This document shows, in pieces, positions 9,395 through 18,700 of a DNA stretch of 64,000 nucleotides (positions are counted from its first letter, which is position 1; each line of letters begins with the position of its first letter). The DNA is taken from positions 1 through 64,000 of the forward strand of contig LFLB01000008.1 of NCBI GenBank assembly GCA_001543005.1, given 5' to 3'. The notes beneath the pieces were generated by a model, which saw only the letters and a list, made by a program, of their open reading frames with translations, had not been told where the DNA came from and searched no databases. Both the position numbers and the translations under genes were made by a program. The DNA is from Candidatus Spongiihabitans thiooxidans. GTDB taxonomy: Bacteria > Pseudomonadota > Gammaproteobacteria > Arenicellales > Poriferihabitantaceae.

Positions 9395-10306
9395 TTAATA
9401 CTCATCTTTGATGCCGCTCGTTTTGTGCAGGAACCAGTCAACCACGAAATTAACGCCGATGGTCAATAGCGCAATCGCTGCCGCTGGCAGTAGCGGGGTA
9501 ATATCGCCGTAAGTAATTAGCGTGGCGTTGTCCCTCACCATGGAGCCCCAGTCGGCGGTGGGCGGCTGCAGGCCAAGCCCGAGGAAGCTGAGCGCGCTGA
9601 TAGTGAGGAACACGAAACAAAAGCGTAAACCAAATTCGGCCACCAAGGGCGGCATGATGTTGGGCAATACTTCCCTCAACGCGATCCAGGTTACCTTCTC
9701 GCCGCGCAATTTGGCTGACTCAATGTAGTCCATCACCACCACATTGAGACTCACCGCGCGTGCGATTCGAAATACCCTGGTGGAATCAAGAACGCCAATG
9801 ATTATAATCAGGGAGGGTATTGATGTGCCGAAGATGGTAAGCAACAGCATGGCGAAGATGAGCCCTGGAATGGCCATCAACACATCCACGGCGCGGCTGG
9901 TTAACTGATCGTACCAACCGCCCAGCACCGCCGCCATGATGCCGAGGGTACCGCCCAGAAAAAATGCGAGCAGCGTGGTAATCAAGGCAATGCCGACGGT
10001 ATTTCGAGCGCCGTATATCAGCCGGGTCATCATATCGCGTCCGAGATTGTCGGTGCCAAGCGGGAACTGGTTGCTCCAAACATCATACTCGGTGCCAACG
10101 ATTTCCGATTCTCCATAAGGCGCCAGTACCGGCGCGAACACCGCCACTGTGATGTATGTGATGATAATAAGGATGCCGAACTGGGCGGTGAAGGGCGCCT
10201 TCTTCAATTCCCGCCAAGCGATTGATGCCTTGCTTTCATCACGTGGTGGTGGCGGCATCGCGTCCGCGGATTCAATAGTGCTCGTTGGTTTCGTCGGTTC
10301 TGTCAT
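9395..10306 (-). CDS. Dpp/Opp-type ABC permease, DppC-like (cluster 1)
   Basis: The 303-residue inner-membrane permease is DppC-like: an N-terminal hydrophilic Pro-rich tail (about 1-45), a first membrane helix (about 47-67), the OppC-type extracellular segment with PLGTDNLGRDMMTR, then five further helices. The cytoplasmic EAA-type loop (SAKLRGE...ALREVLPN) docks on the ATPase. Start ATG overlaps the stop of the upstream DppB-like gene by four bases (10303-10306), a sign of coupled translation. It closes the import channel with its DppB-like partner. Confidence 0.92.
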   Translation of the reverse strand: MTEPTKPTSTIESADAMPPPPRDESKASIAWRELKKAPFTAQFGILIIITYITVAVFAPVLAPYGESEIVGTEYDVWSNQFPLGTDNLGRDMMTRLIYGARNTVGIALITTLLAFFLGGTLGIMAAVLGGWYDQLTSRAVDVLMAIPGLIFAMLLLTIFGTSIPSLIIIIGVLDSTRVFRIARAVSLNVVVMDYIESAKLRGEKVTWIALREVLPNIMPPLVAEFGLRFCFVFLTISALSFLGLGLQPPTADWGSMVRDNATLITYGDITPLLPAAAIALLTIGVNFVVDWFLHKTSGIKDEY

Positions 10307-11259
10307 TTTGGATGCAACAGCCTCGGATTGGTGAGGATGGAAAGAATATCCGCAATCAGGTTCAGCAATACATAGGTTGCCGCGAAAATCAGGCTACAAG
10401 CCTGCACCACCGGCAGATCCCGCCGTTGAACGGAATCGACCAACAATTGGCCCAAACCAGGATAGACAAACACCACCTCGACAATAACCACGCCAACGAT
10501 CAAGTACGCCAGGTTGATGACGATGACGTTGATGATCGGCGCCCAGGCGTTAGGCAGTGCATGCCGGACGATGATTTGCCATTTCGGGATTCCTTTGAGC
10601 GCCGCCATTTCGATATACGGGCTGGCCAACAGGCTGATAATCGCGGCCCGGGTCATTCGCATCATGTGGGCTACCACCACCAGTGTCAGCGTGGTTGCCG
10701 GCAGGATGCAGGCATAAATCCGAGCAAAAAACGGCGTATCCGGGCTGACGTTGGCGAGACTCGGAAACCACCCCAGGTTCACCGCGAATACCAGAATCAG
10801 GATATAGGCGACGAAAAATTCCGGCGTGGATATGGACGACAGGGTGATGACATTGACCAGGCGGTCGTACACACTGTTTCGGTACAGCGCCGCCAGGATG
10901 CCGAGGGTCAAGGCGATGGGTACCGAAATAATGGCCGCCATTACCGCCAGAAACAGCGTATTGGCGAATCTTCCGCCGAGCAATTCCCCTATCTGCCGTT
11001 GATTGGATATGGAAATGCCGAAATCCCCCTGAAGGATGCCGCCAAGCCAGGAAAAGTAGCGGAGGTAGCCGGGTTGATCGAGTCCCATTTGCAATCGAAG
11101 CGCAGCCACGGTTTCCGGTGTTGCTGACTGCCCGAGCATCGCCTGGGCAGCGTCCCCTGGAAGTAAGCTGACCCCAAGGAAAATAATCAAGGAAATGACA
11201 AACAACGTGACTAAGCCCAGCGACAATCGCTGCGCCAGCATTGTGATTATATCGTTCAC
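10303..11259 (-). CDS. Dpp/Opp-type ABC permease, DppB-like (cluster 1)
   Basis: The 318-residue inner-membrane protein is DppB-like: a first transmembrane helix at about 9-30, the OppB-type LLPGDAAQAMLGQ segment, and five more helices in the BPD permease domain. The EAA loop reads MAALKGIPKWQIIVRHALPN. It forms the translocation pore with the DppC-like protein. It lies about 90 bp downstream of the binding-protein gene. It is clearly paralogous to the permease at 15729-16688, with near-identical motif spacing. Confidence 0.92.
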   Translation of the reverse strand: MNDIITMLAQRLSLGLVTLFVISLIIFLGVSLLPGDAAQAMLGQSATPETVAALRLQMGLDQPGYLRYFSWLGGILQGDFGISISNQRQIGELLGGRFANTLFLAVMAAIISVPIALTLGILAALYRNSVYDRLVNVITLSSISTPEFFVAYILILVFAVNLGWFPSLANVSPDTPFFARIYACILPATTLTLVVVAHMMRMTRAAIISLLASPYIEMAALKGIPKWQIIVRHALPNAWAPIINVIVINLAYLIVGVVIVEVVFVYPGLGQLLVDSVQRRDLPVVQACSLIFAATYVLLNLIADILSILTNPRLLHPK

Positions 11260-11352
11260 GATGGGTTACCGCTGGTGACTATGATGAGCGTAACCGTGGC
11301 CGACACGAAACGACAGTCGGCCTACGGTTGCGGAAAGCCTAGTGTTGCGATC

Positions 11353-12957
11353 TTACGCAAACCACCAGTGTTGAATACCCATATAGCCATCCAGGTCGGC
11401 ATCCGATGCCCAACCATCTTTCAGGTACTGCACTTTCTTTGAGGTAGCCGATACATAGTTATAAAACATCGGCACAATGGCACCGCCTTCGTCACTGACA
11501 ATTCGCTGCATTTCATAATACATGCCGCGTCGTTTGGCATCGTCAAGTTCAGTACGCGCCTGCACCAGTAGTTGATCAAACTTCTCATGTTTGAAATGAG
11601 TGTCATTCCAAGGTACGCCTGTGGCATAAGCGGTCGAAAACATCTGGTCCTCGACTTGTCTGCCGCCCCAGTAGCACGCGACGAATGGTTTGGTCAACCA
11701 TATATTATCCCAATACCCATCACTCGGCACACGAACCACATTAATGTTAATGCCGGCGGCGTTTGCATGTTCCTTGTACAGTACGCCTGCGTCCACCGCT
11801 CCCGCAAAGGCGGCATCGGCGACGCTAAGATCCACATCCAGCGAGCTAAGCCCGGATTGTTTCAAGTACCACTTGGCTTTTTCGGGGTCGTAAACCCGCT
11901 GCGGCAAGTCTTTGTTGTGGTAACGGTTGGCCGTGGCAATGGGGTGATCATTGCCAACTACGCCGTGGCCTTTCAATATAGTTTTGACCAGCGCTTCACG
12001 GTCAATGGCGTGTTTCAGTGCCATGCGTACATTGTTATCATCAAATGGCGCAACGTCGGTAAACATGGGGAAGGTGTAATGGCCAGTGCCAGTAACTTCC
12101 ACCACATTGACATCACTATTGCGCTCCAACAAGTGTACTGTTTTGAGGTCGCACCGGTCCATCGCGTCGATGGCGCCCGTGGTCAGCGCACTGGTTCTTG
12201 CCACGACGTCAGATATGGTGGTCATTTCGATCTCGTCGAAATGACCGCGCGATTCGTCCCAATAGTTAGCAAACTTTTTCAGGCGAGCGCGCACGCCGGG
12301 CTCATAAGCTGCCATAATGTAAGCGCCTGTACCGACACCGGATTGCCAATCAATCGTGCCGTCGGAGTTGGCCGGGCAGATTTGCACATGGTAATCGTAT
12401 ACGGTGAATGGGAAGTCCGCGTTTCCTCCTTTCAAGGTGAACACAACCGTATTTTTTCCATCCGCCTTTACGCTTTCAATCGGCTCTACAATGGGTTTTG
12501 CGGCAGAGGTAGTGCCTTCCGCAACGTGGTGCTTGATTGAGGCGACCACGTCATTGGCATCCAGTGTTTTGCCATTGTGAAACTCAACCCCTTTGCGTAA
12601 TTTGAAAGTCCAGGTGACGGCGTCGGGCGAGGCCTCCCAACTTTCCGCCAATTCGCCAACCAGTTCATTGGTGTTGGTATATCGAACCAGGTTGTTGCGC
12701 ACGCCGCCGCGCAACATCACCTGCGAAAATAAACTGGTGATTAAACCCGGGTCCAATGAATCGGTGGTATTGCCGGCACCAATCCCGACTCGGAATACAC
12801 CGCCTTTTTTGGGTGCAGCGTTGGCCGCTTCGCTGTACAAACTTGGCGCCAGTGCGCCTACACCCAATGCCATGGCACTGGTCATAAACGCTCGGCGGCT
12901 CATTTGATTTTCGATAACTTGTGATTGAAGTTTTTTAATTTCTTTGTCTAAATTCAT
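11353..12957 (-). CDS. Tat-exported ABC substrate-binding protein, SBP family 5 (cluster 1)
   Basis: The 534-residue periplasmic binding protein belongs to family 5 (DppA/OppA-like). The chosen ATG at 12957 is preceded by GGGGAG with 7-base spacing. The N-terminus carries a cytoplasmic helix (about 1-20), then a twin-arginine motif SRRAFM (about 22-27), a hydrophobic stretch and a likely cleavage after an Ala-rich NAA. This indicates export folded through Tat. The mature part has the usual family-5 features (LAESWEASPDAVTWTFKLRKGV; HAIDREALVKTILKGHG). It should deliver peptides or other amphipathic solutes to the downstream permeases. The first ~55 residues are almost identical to those of the paralogue at 16791-18392, whereas the mature parts differ considerably. 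Confidence 0.92.
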   Translation of the reverse strand: MNLDKEIKKLQSQVIENQMSRRAFMTSAMALGVGALAPSLYSEAANAAPKKGGVFRVGIGAGNTTDSLDPGLITSLFSQVMLRGGVRNNLVRYTNTNELVGELAESWEASPDAVTWTFKLRKGVEFHNGKTLDANDVVASIKHHVAEGTTSAAKPIVEPIESVKADGKNTVVFTLKGGNADFPFTVYDYHVQICPANSDGTIDWQSGVGTGAYIMAAYEPGVRARLKKFANYWDESRGHFDEIEMTTISDVVARTSALTTGAIDAMDRCDLKTVHLLERNSDVNVVEVTGTGHYTFPMFTDVAPFDDNNVRMALKHAIDREALVKTILKGHGVVGNDHPIATANRYHNKDLPQRVYDPEKAKWYLKQSGLSSLDVDLSVADAAFAGAVDAGVLYKEHANAAGININVVRVPSDGYWDNIWLTKPFVACYWGGRQVEDQMFSTAYATGVPWNDTHFKHEKFDQLLVQARTELDDAKRRGMYYEMQRIVSDEGGAIVPMFYNYVSATSKKVQYLKDGWASDADLDGYMGIQHWWFA

Positions 12958-13035
12958 GTGCATTCTCCCCAAAAAAAATGAAAAATTATTCTCCCGGCTA
13001 CTTAAAGATTGGGCGGGAAGTCTTAGTTTATAATT
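12958..13035 (-). promoter_or_regulatory. Conserved hairpin leader of ABC cluster 1
   Basis: Immediately upstream of the binding-protein start, the minus-strand leader contains CTTCCCGCCC pairing with GCCGGGAG, followed by an AATAATTTTT tract and then the ribosome-binding site. The leader of the paralogous cluster (18393-18480) keeps the same order of elements. This could be an attenuator-like or stabilising structure. Its role is inferred only from conservation between the two copies. The remaining spacer to 13221 shows no gene. Confidence 0.4.
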
Positions 13036-13221
13036 GTGACTTTGCAATACTCAACTAATCCGTGTCAAAAGTCAACCATATGTATAAGTCCACCCCCTAT
13101 GGGACAAAACAGGCATGCGAAAATCCGTGGATCAATGACAGCGGTCTGGCTTGAACAGAGGCAGGAACCAGTCTCAGTCTCATAGGTGTCTGAGCCCGGA
13201 CACAGGCACTGAACTGTTTTT

Positions 13222-14880
13222 TCAGGATTGTCCGAGTGATTCTGAAGTGGGTAATTCACCTCGTTGTCTTTTTTCCACTAAATTGTCCAACCAGTCGGGA
13301 TCCATTTCCGGCACCGATGAAAGCAGTAACTCAGTGTACGGCGCATAGGGCGGCGCAAGAATATCCGCCTTAGCGCCCTGTTCGACCACGCCGCCCTGAT
13401 ACATCACCACGATTTCATCGGCGATGGCCTTTACCGTGGCCAGATCGTGAGTGATAAACAGATACGACACGTCGAGTTCTTTTTGCAGGTTGAGCAACAA
13501 ATCGAGAATGCCTTCGGCGACCAGCTGATCGAGTGCCGAGGTAACCTCATCACAAATAATCAGTTCCGGTTCGGCGGCCAGCGCACGGGCGATACAGACA
13601 CGCTGTTTTTCACCACCCGACAATTGCAACGGGTAGCGTTCGGCATAATCTTCGGGAAGTTCAATTTTACGCAGTAAATCGAGTACGCGGTCGTCGTGCT
13701 GTTTACCGGTGATGCCAAGATAAAATTCCAACGGACGCCCAATAATATCCTTGATTTTTTGGCGCGGGTTCATCGCCACGTCGGCCATCTGGTAAATCAT
13801 TTGAATCGATTGCAGATCTTTTTTCGGCCGCGTTTTAAGCGCAGGCGTCAACTCACGGCCATGAAATTTCACTGAACCCTGACTGGGCGGCAGCAGTCCG
13901 GTAATCACGCGTGCCAGCGTACTTTTGCCACTGCCGGATTCGCCCACGACAGCAACTGTTTTACCTTTGACGACATTGACATTGACATTCGTGAGTACGT
14001 CGATGTTTGTTCCCGGATATCTGGCGGTAATGTTCTCTACATTTAACTGAATGTCTTCCTCATCAAGGCCAGTTCTGCCGACGCGCTGCGAGCGAACATT
14101 GAGTAATTTTTGAGTGTATTCTTGCTTCGGATTTGCCAGCATTTCCCGCGCATTACCTTCCTCAATCAAATCACCGTAACGCAATACCATCATACGATCC
14201 GCCATTTGCGCGACCACCGCAAGGTCGTGGCTGATGTAAATGGCCGCGACATTTCGCGCCTTTACCGCTTCCTTGATAGCGCCTAGCACCTCGATTTGCG
14301 TGGTTACGTCCAGCGCGGTAGTGGGTTCATCAAAAATAATAATGTCTGGGTCGGAACCCAGCGCCATCGCGGTCATTGCGCGTTGTAACTGTCCTCCCGA
14401 TACTTGATGCGGATAACGCTCGCCAATGTTCTCGGGATCGGGCATATCGAGCAGTCTGAACATTTCAACGCTACGTTTGCGCGCTTCCGACATTTTCATT
14501 TTGCCGTGTTGTACCGGCGATTCGGTAAATTGCTCGGCCAGTGTGTGCGCGGGATTAAACGAGGCTGCGGCACTCTGCGCGACATAAGCCACCCGGTTGC
14601 CACGAATTTTGCGCAACTCGGCGTCGGATTTTCCGACCAATTCGACCCCATCAAGCTTGATCGAACCCGACACGATTCGACAGCCGGGTTTGGTGTATCC
14701 CAGCGCGGTCAATCCAAAGGTTGATTTACCGGCGCCGGACTCGCCGATCAAGCCGATAATTTCTCCACGCTCCAGTGTCATCGACAGGCTGTTGATGATG
14801 GGCTTCCACTCACCCTCGATATCCGCTTCGATCAACAGGTCGTTTATTTCGAGTAATTTTTTGCCCACTTTTTTGCTCAC
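13222..14880 (-). CDS. Dpp/Opp-type ABC transporter, fused two-domain ATPase (cluster 2)
   Basis: The 552-residue protein has two ABC ATPase domains in one chain, paralogous to the protein at 7744-9393. It has Walker A GESGAGKST and GESGSGKST, signatures VSGGQLQRA and LSGGEKQRV, and Walker B segments ending DEPTTALD and DEVTSALD. A C-terminal oligopeptide/dipeptide ABC tail with PYAPYTELLLSSVPEMDPDW is present in both copies. It energises the cluster 2 importer. It starts 11 bp after the DppC-like permease of this cluster and is the last gene of that operon. Confidence 0.92.
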   Translation of the reverse strand: MSKKVGKKLLEINDLLIEADIEGEWKPIINSLSMTLERGEIIGLIGESGAGKSTFGLTALGYTKPGCRIVSGSIKLDGVELVGKSDAELRKIRGNRVAYVAQSAAASFNPAHTLAEQFTESPVQHGKMKMSEARKRSVEMFRLLDMPDPENIGERYPHQVSGGQLQRAMTAMALGSDPDIIIFDEPTTALDVTTQIEVLGAIKEAVKARNVAAIYISHDLAVVAQMADRMMVLRYGDLIEEGNAREMLANPKQEYTQKLLNVRSQRVGRTGLDEEDIQLNVENITARYPGTNIDVLTNVNVNVVKGKTVAVVGESGSGKSTLARVITGLLPPSQGSVKFHGRELTPALKTRPKKDLQSIQMIYQMADVAMNPRQKIKDIIGRPLEFYLGITGKQHDDRVLDLLRKIELPEDYAERYPLQLSGGEKQRVCIARALAAEPELIICDEVTSALDQLVAEGILDLLLNLQKELDVSYLFITHDLATVKAIADEIVVMYQGGVVEQGAKADILAPPYAPYTELLLSSVPEMDPDWLDNLVEKRQRGELPTSESLGQS

Positions 14881-14891
14881 GGCGATTTTTC

Positions 14892-15725
14892 CTATTGATC
14901 ATCCCGCAAACCGCTGGCCTTGTGCACCCAACGGTCGATCAGCAGGTTAATGCCAATCGTCAATAAGGCGATGCAGGCGGCCGGCATGATCGGATGCAAA
15001 AATCCCCAGGCAATGCCATCAGCGTTGCCACGCACCATCGCACCCCAGTCGGCCAATGGGGGTTGCAAGCCTAGACCGAGGAAGCTCAGGCTCGCAATCA
15101 GCAAAAACACAAAGCAGAAACGCACACCGAATTCAGCCGCTAGCGGGGTCAAGGCATTGGGCAGAATTTCCTTGCGCATCAACCACCACAGACCTTCACC
15201 GCGAAGCCGGGCGGCTTCGACATAGTCCATCACTTCGATATCCATGGCCACCGCGCGCGCAATACGAAATACCGGCAGGGCGTAAATGATGCCGATGACC
15301 AATATCAGAGTCTGTGTCGCAGTGCCCACTGCGGAGAGGACGATTAGCGAGGCAATCAGCGTCGGAATCGAAATACACACATCGACGATACGACTGAGTA
15401 CCTGATCGACACGGCCACTCATGGTAGCGGCAATAAATCCGAGTACGGCGCCTGCGGTAAACGAAACCGCGGTCGAAACGATGGCCAATGCCATGGTATT
15501 GCGCGCGCCAAAAATCAGGCGTGATAACAGGTCGCGTCCTATCTGGTCAGTGCCAAAGAAAAACTCTCCAAAGAGCGGTTCCCAGACGTCGCCGACAATT
15601 TGACTCTCGCTATAGGGCGCCAGCCAGGGCGCGAATATTCCACAAGTTGTAAAAAACAAGACGATGCCCAGACCAATGCGGGCACTCAGGTTGAGGTCAT
15701 CCCAAATGGCGGATAAATACGTCAT
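14892..15725 (-). CDS. Dpp/Opp-type ABC permease, DppC-like (cluster 2)
   Basis: This 277-residue DppC-like permease is shorter than its cluster 1 paralogue because it lacks the Pro-rich N-terminal tail. It has six predicted membrane helices, the FFGTDQIGRDLLSR segment after the first helix, and an EAA loop EAARLRGEGLWWLMRKEILP that contacts the ATPase. It begins 3 bp after the DppB-like gene and partners with it in the membrane channel. Confidence 0.92.
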   Translation of the reverse strand: MTYLSAIWDDLNLSARIGLGIVLFFTTCGIFAPWLAPYSESQIVGDVWEPLFGEFFFGTDQIGRDLLSRLIFGARNTMALAIVSTAVSFTAGAVLGFIAATMSGRVDQVLSRIVDVCISIPTLIASLIVLSAVGTATQTLILVIGIIYALPVFRIARAVAMDIEVMDYVEAARLRGEGLWWLMRKEILPNALTPLAAEFGVRFCFVFLLIASLSFLGLGLQPPLADWGAMVRGNADGIAWGFLHPIMPAACIALLTIGINLLIDRWVHKASGLRDDQ

Positions 15726-15728
15726 CGA

Positions 15729-16688
15729 TTACCGCCGGTGCCGCAGCCGCGGATTGGCCAGCATCGACAGCATATCCGCCAGTATAAATAACAAAACATA
15801 AGCAGCGGCAAACACCATCGCGGTGGCCTGGATGACGGGTAAATCCCGGTTCAATACGGCATCGACAATTAGCGCGCCGAGCCCCGGGTAAACAAACACG
15901 ACCTCGATAACAACGACGCCGACCACCATGTAGGCGAGATTAAGCACCACAACCTGGATAATGGGCGACCAGGCATTGGGCAACGCATGTTTGATGATTA
16001 TTCGGCCCGGTGTCAAGCCCTTGAGTTTGGCCATTTCGATATAAGGACTGGCGAGCAGGCTGACGATCGACGCTCGGGTCATGCGCATCATATGCGCGAC
16101 TGTTATCAGCGCCAAGGTTGCCACCGGCAATGCAGAGGCCTGCAGGCGTTCCAGGAATCCCATCGACGGACTGACATTGGAAATTGCCGGCAGCCAGCCA
16201 AGTTTAACGGCGAAAATTGCCATTAAAATGTAGGCGAGAAAAAATTCGGGAGAGGATATCGTAGTCAGCGTCGTGGTTGAAATGATATGGTCAATTGCGC
16301 TATTGCGATACAGTGCCGCAATAACGCCCAGCAATATGCCGATGGGAACTGCAAACATTGCGGTTGTTAACGCCAAGTAAAGCGTATTGCCCAGGCGCTT
16401 TCCTATTTGTTCCGAAACCTCCCGGTTATTTGCCAGTGAAGTGCCAAAATCACCCTGTATGGCGTTGACCAACCAATTCCCGTAGCGAACGTGCATGGGG
16501 TCGTTGAGGCCAAGTTTCGCCTGACAGGCCGCGACAGTCGCCGGTTCTGCGGCCTGGCCGAGTATCGCTGAGCAGACATCGCCGGCTAATGCTTCAACGC
16601 CTAAGGTGATTAGAATCGACACCCCGAACAGGATAAAAATACCGATTACCAAGCGTTGCAAAACAATGTCGATCAATATATTTTTCAC
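15729..16688 (-). CDS. Dpp/Opp-type ABC permease, DppB-like (cluster 2)
   Basis: The 319-residue permease is DppB-like, with a leading transmembrane helix (about 9-31), the extracytoplasmic loop containing DVCSAILGQAAEPATVAAC, and a BPD permease domain whose EAA loop reads MAKLKGLTPGRIIIKHALPN. Sequence and length closely parallel the cluster 1 protein (318 aa). It lies about 100 bp downstream of its binding-protein gene and forms the pore together with the DppC-like protein. Confidence 0.92.
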   Translation of the reverse strand: MKNILIDIVLQRLVIGIFILFGVSILITLGVEALAGDVCSAILGQAAEPATVAACQAKLGLNDPMHVRYGNWLVNAIQGDFGTSLANNREVSEQIGKRLGNTLYLALTTAMFAVPIGILLGVIAALYRNSAIDHIISTTTLTTISSPEFFLAYILMAIFAVKLGWLPAISNVSPSMGFLERLQASALPVATLALITVAHMMRMTRASIVSLLASPYIEMAKLKGLTPGRIIIKHALPNAWSPIIQVVVLNLAYMVVGVVVIEVVFVYPGLGALIVDAVLNRDLPVIQATAMVFAAAYVLLFILADMLSMLANPRLRHRR

Positions 16689-16790
16689 AATGATTAGACC
16701 GGCGCGCGGTTAAGGGATAAAGGGGGTCAGATGATAACCCACCTGACCACCTCGGTTGGCGCTACATAAAACCCGAAGCTCCAGGCAGCC

Positions 16791-18392
16791 TTAAATGAAC
16801 CACCATCGAGCGATGCTTCGACAGCCATCCATCTCAAAGTTACCCGCCAGTTTGTCGGGCCGGCCCAGTTTGTCGGAAGCGGCATCAACGTTGTTGACGA
16901 AGCAGGGGATTACCGAGCCGCCTTGGTCGCGACAAATCGACTGCATTTCCCGGTAGATATCGCCACGCTTGGCTTCGTCGAGTTCGGCGCGACCGGCGAC
17001 CAGCAACTCTTCGAATCTCGCGTTGTCCCAGAAGGTTTCGGTCCAGTTTCCGCCGGCCGCCCAGCCAATGGTGAACATCCAGTCGGCGGTCGGGCGGCCA
17101 CTCCAGTAACTCGCACTCCAAGGCACTTTCATCCAGGTATTGCTCCAGTAGCCATCGGCTGATGCGCGTTTGACGGTAAGGTTGATATTCGCCGCTTTAA
17201 GCGCCTCAGCATAGAGCTGGGTGGCGTCGACTGCGCCGTCAAAGGCGGCGTCGGAGGCCGACATCTCCACATCGAGACTGCTAAGGCCGGCCTGCTTGAG
17301 ATGCCATTTGGCTTTTTCCGGGTCATATTTGCGTTGTGGCAGGTCGGAGGCATGGTAGTTCTGCGATGTACCGATCGGATGGTCGTTGCCAAGCGCACCG
17401 TAGCCTCTCAACACCGCATTCACAAATGCGTCGCGGTCAATGCCGAGTTTTAACGCCAGACGAACGTCGTTATTATCGAACGGCGCCAGGCGCACATCCA
17501 TCGGGTAAGTGTAATGCTTGGTACCCGCGATTTGCAGAACGCTAATGCCTGGCTTGCTGTCCAGCAGGTGAGCGGTCTTCAAATCACAGCGAGCGATAGC
17601 ATCGACCTGTCCGGTGGTCATTGCATTCATGCGTGCCGCCACGTCGTTGATAGCAATCGCTTTGACTTCGTCGAAGTTGCCTTCATCCGGCTTGAAGTAA
17701 CTCGGGTGACGCACCAGATCAGCACGAACGCCCGGCTCGAAATTCTTGAGGCTGTAAGGGCCGGTGCCGTCACCGGCATGCCAGTCGATCTTGCCATCGC
17801 TGCCCACCGGGCCAATGGTGATGTGGTAGTCACTGAGCAGGAATGGAAAGTCGGCATTGCCGCTTTCGAGTTCAAAAATGATGGAATTCTTGCCATCTTT
17901 TTTGATCTTGCCCATGGACTCAGCCACCGATTTGGCCGCTGAATCAGTCGCTTCACCACGGTGATGCTCTATCGACGCAATAACGTCATCGGCATCGAGA
18001 GTTTTGCCGCTGTGGAATGTGACGCCCTGGCGTACCTTGACCACCCAGGTCGCGGCATCGGCAGAGGGCTCGAGGCTTTCAGCAAGTTCGGGTATTGCCT
18101 GGCCATCTGCGGTGACTTCGGTGATACAGTTGCGCACCGCGCCTTGCGCCACAGTGATCATAAAATTGTCACTATTGGTGCCGGTATCAAAATTGTCGCC
18201 AGTATTGGCGGCCGGGAGACCGACGCGATACAAACCGCCTTTTTTAGGGGCCGCTTTGGCCGCTTCGCTGTACAAACCTGGCGCCAACGCGCCCACACCC
18301 AGAGCCATAGCGCTGGTCATAAATGTGCGGCGGCTCATTTGATTTGCCGAAACTTGCGACTGAAGTTTCTTAATTTCTTTGTCTAAACTCAT
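16791..18392 (-). CDS. Tat-exported ABC substrate-binding protein, SBP family 5 (cluster 2)
   Basis: The 533-residue periplasmic binding protein is a DppA/OppA-like family 5 member. ATG 18392 is supported by GGAGGAG about 8 bases upstream. Tat signal SRRTFM follows an N-terminal helix (MSLDKEIKKLQSQV), and the signal region is nearly the same as in the paralogue at 11353-12957. The ligand-binding lobes diverge more, suggesting a different solute. It is the first gene of the second importer operon. The first 43 codons open upstream of this ATG are not used in this call. Confidence 0.92.
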   Translation of the reverse strand: MSLDKEIKKLQSQVSANQMSRRTFMTSAMALGVGALAPGLYSEAAKAAPKKGGLYRVGLPAANTGDNFDTGTNSDNFMITVAQGAVRNCITEVTADGQAIPELAESLEPSADAATWVVKVRQGVTFHSGKTLDADDVIASIEHHRGEATDSAAKSVAESMGKIKKDGKNSIIFELESGNADFPFLLSDYHITIGPVGSDGKIDWHAGDGTGPYSLKNFEPGVRADLVRHPSYFKPDEGNFDEVKAIAINDVAARMNAMTTGQVDAIARCDLKTAHLLDSKPGISVLQIAGTKHYTYPMDVRLAPFDNNDVRLALKLGIDRDAFVNAVLRGYGALGNDHPIGTSQNYHASDLPQRKYDPEKAKWHLKQAGLSSLDVEMSASDAAFDGAVDATQLYAEALKAANINLTVKRASADGYWSNTWMKVPWSASYWSGRPTADWMFTIGWAAGGNWTETFWDNARFEELLVAGRAELDEAKRGDIYREMQSICRDQGGSVIPCFVNNVDAASDKLGRPDKLAGNFEMDGCRSIARWWFI

Positions 18393-18480
18393 GTGTATTC
18401 TCCTCCAGAATAGATGAAAATTATTCTCCCGCCTCCAGATTATCGCACAGCGATTGGGTGGGAGGTCTTGATTTGTAATT
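18393..18480 (-). promoter_or_regulatory. Conserved hairpin leader of ABC cluster 2
   Basis: The minus-strand leader has CTCCCACCC pairing with GGCGGGAG, followed by AATAATTTTC and a strong GGAGGAG ribosome-binding site. It matches the cluster 1 leader in order and in both arms, while the loop between the arms differs in length and sequence. Covariation-like changes in the stem hint at an RNA-level function, but two sequences are too few to be sure. Confidence 0.4.
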
Positions 18481-18559
18481 TTATACATAATAACGCCTTT
18501 TTTTGTTTCAATGCAATCCATTTTGCATTATTTATCATTAACACACTGGGATGCCCATT

Positions 18560-18590
18560 GTATAAGCTCAGATACCTTTGGCACTCCTGT
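18560..18590 (+). repeat. Copy 2 of the dispersed ~27-bp repeat
   Basis: The segment reads gtataagctcagatacc, then tttggcac, matching the consensus seen at 3704-3730 and inverted at 43471-43500. It lies in the long spacer 18393-19008, which otherwise holds a leader, a REP-like element and no gene. Confidence 0.5.
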
Positions 18591-18648
18591 CCAGAAGGAG
18601 AGCCATGCAATATCACCATGTCGGATACCGAATAAAAGGGTTTCTCCT

Positions 18649-18700
18649 CGTTCCCACGCTCCCACCACTCCTCGTTCCCACGCAGGAGCATGGGAACGAG
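18649..18700. repeat. REP-like palindrome (cgttccca family)
   Basis: The unit is a cgttccca-type half followed by ccaccactcct, then a second full palindrome with arms cgttccca and tgggaacg. Organisation is the same as at 24783-24835, including the ccaccact spacer. Together the two copies frame the large surface-protein pseudogene. Confidence 0.7.

Noticed and set aside
10285-12540. Long plus-strand open frames opposite the ABC permease and binding-protein genes
   Set aside because: They are antisense to well-conserved genes and lack any domain pattern.
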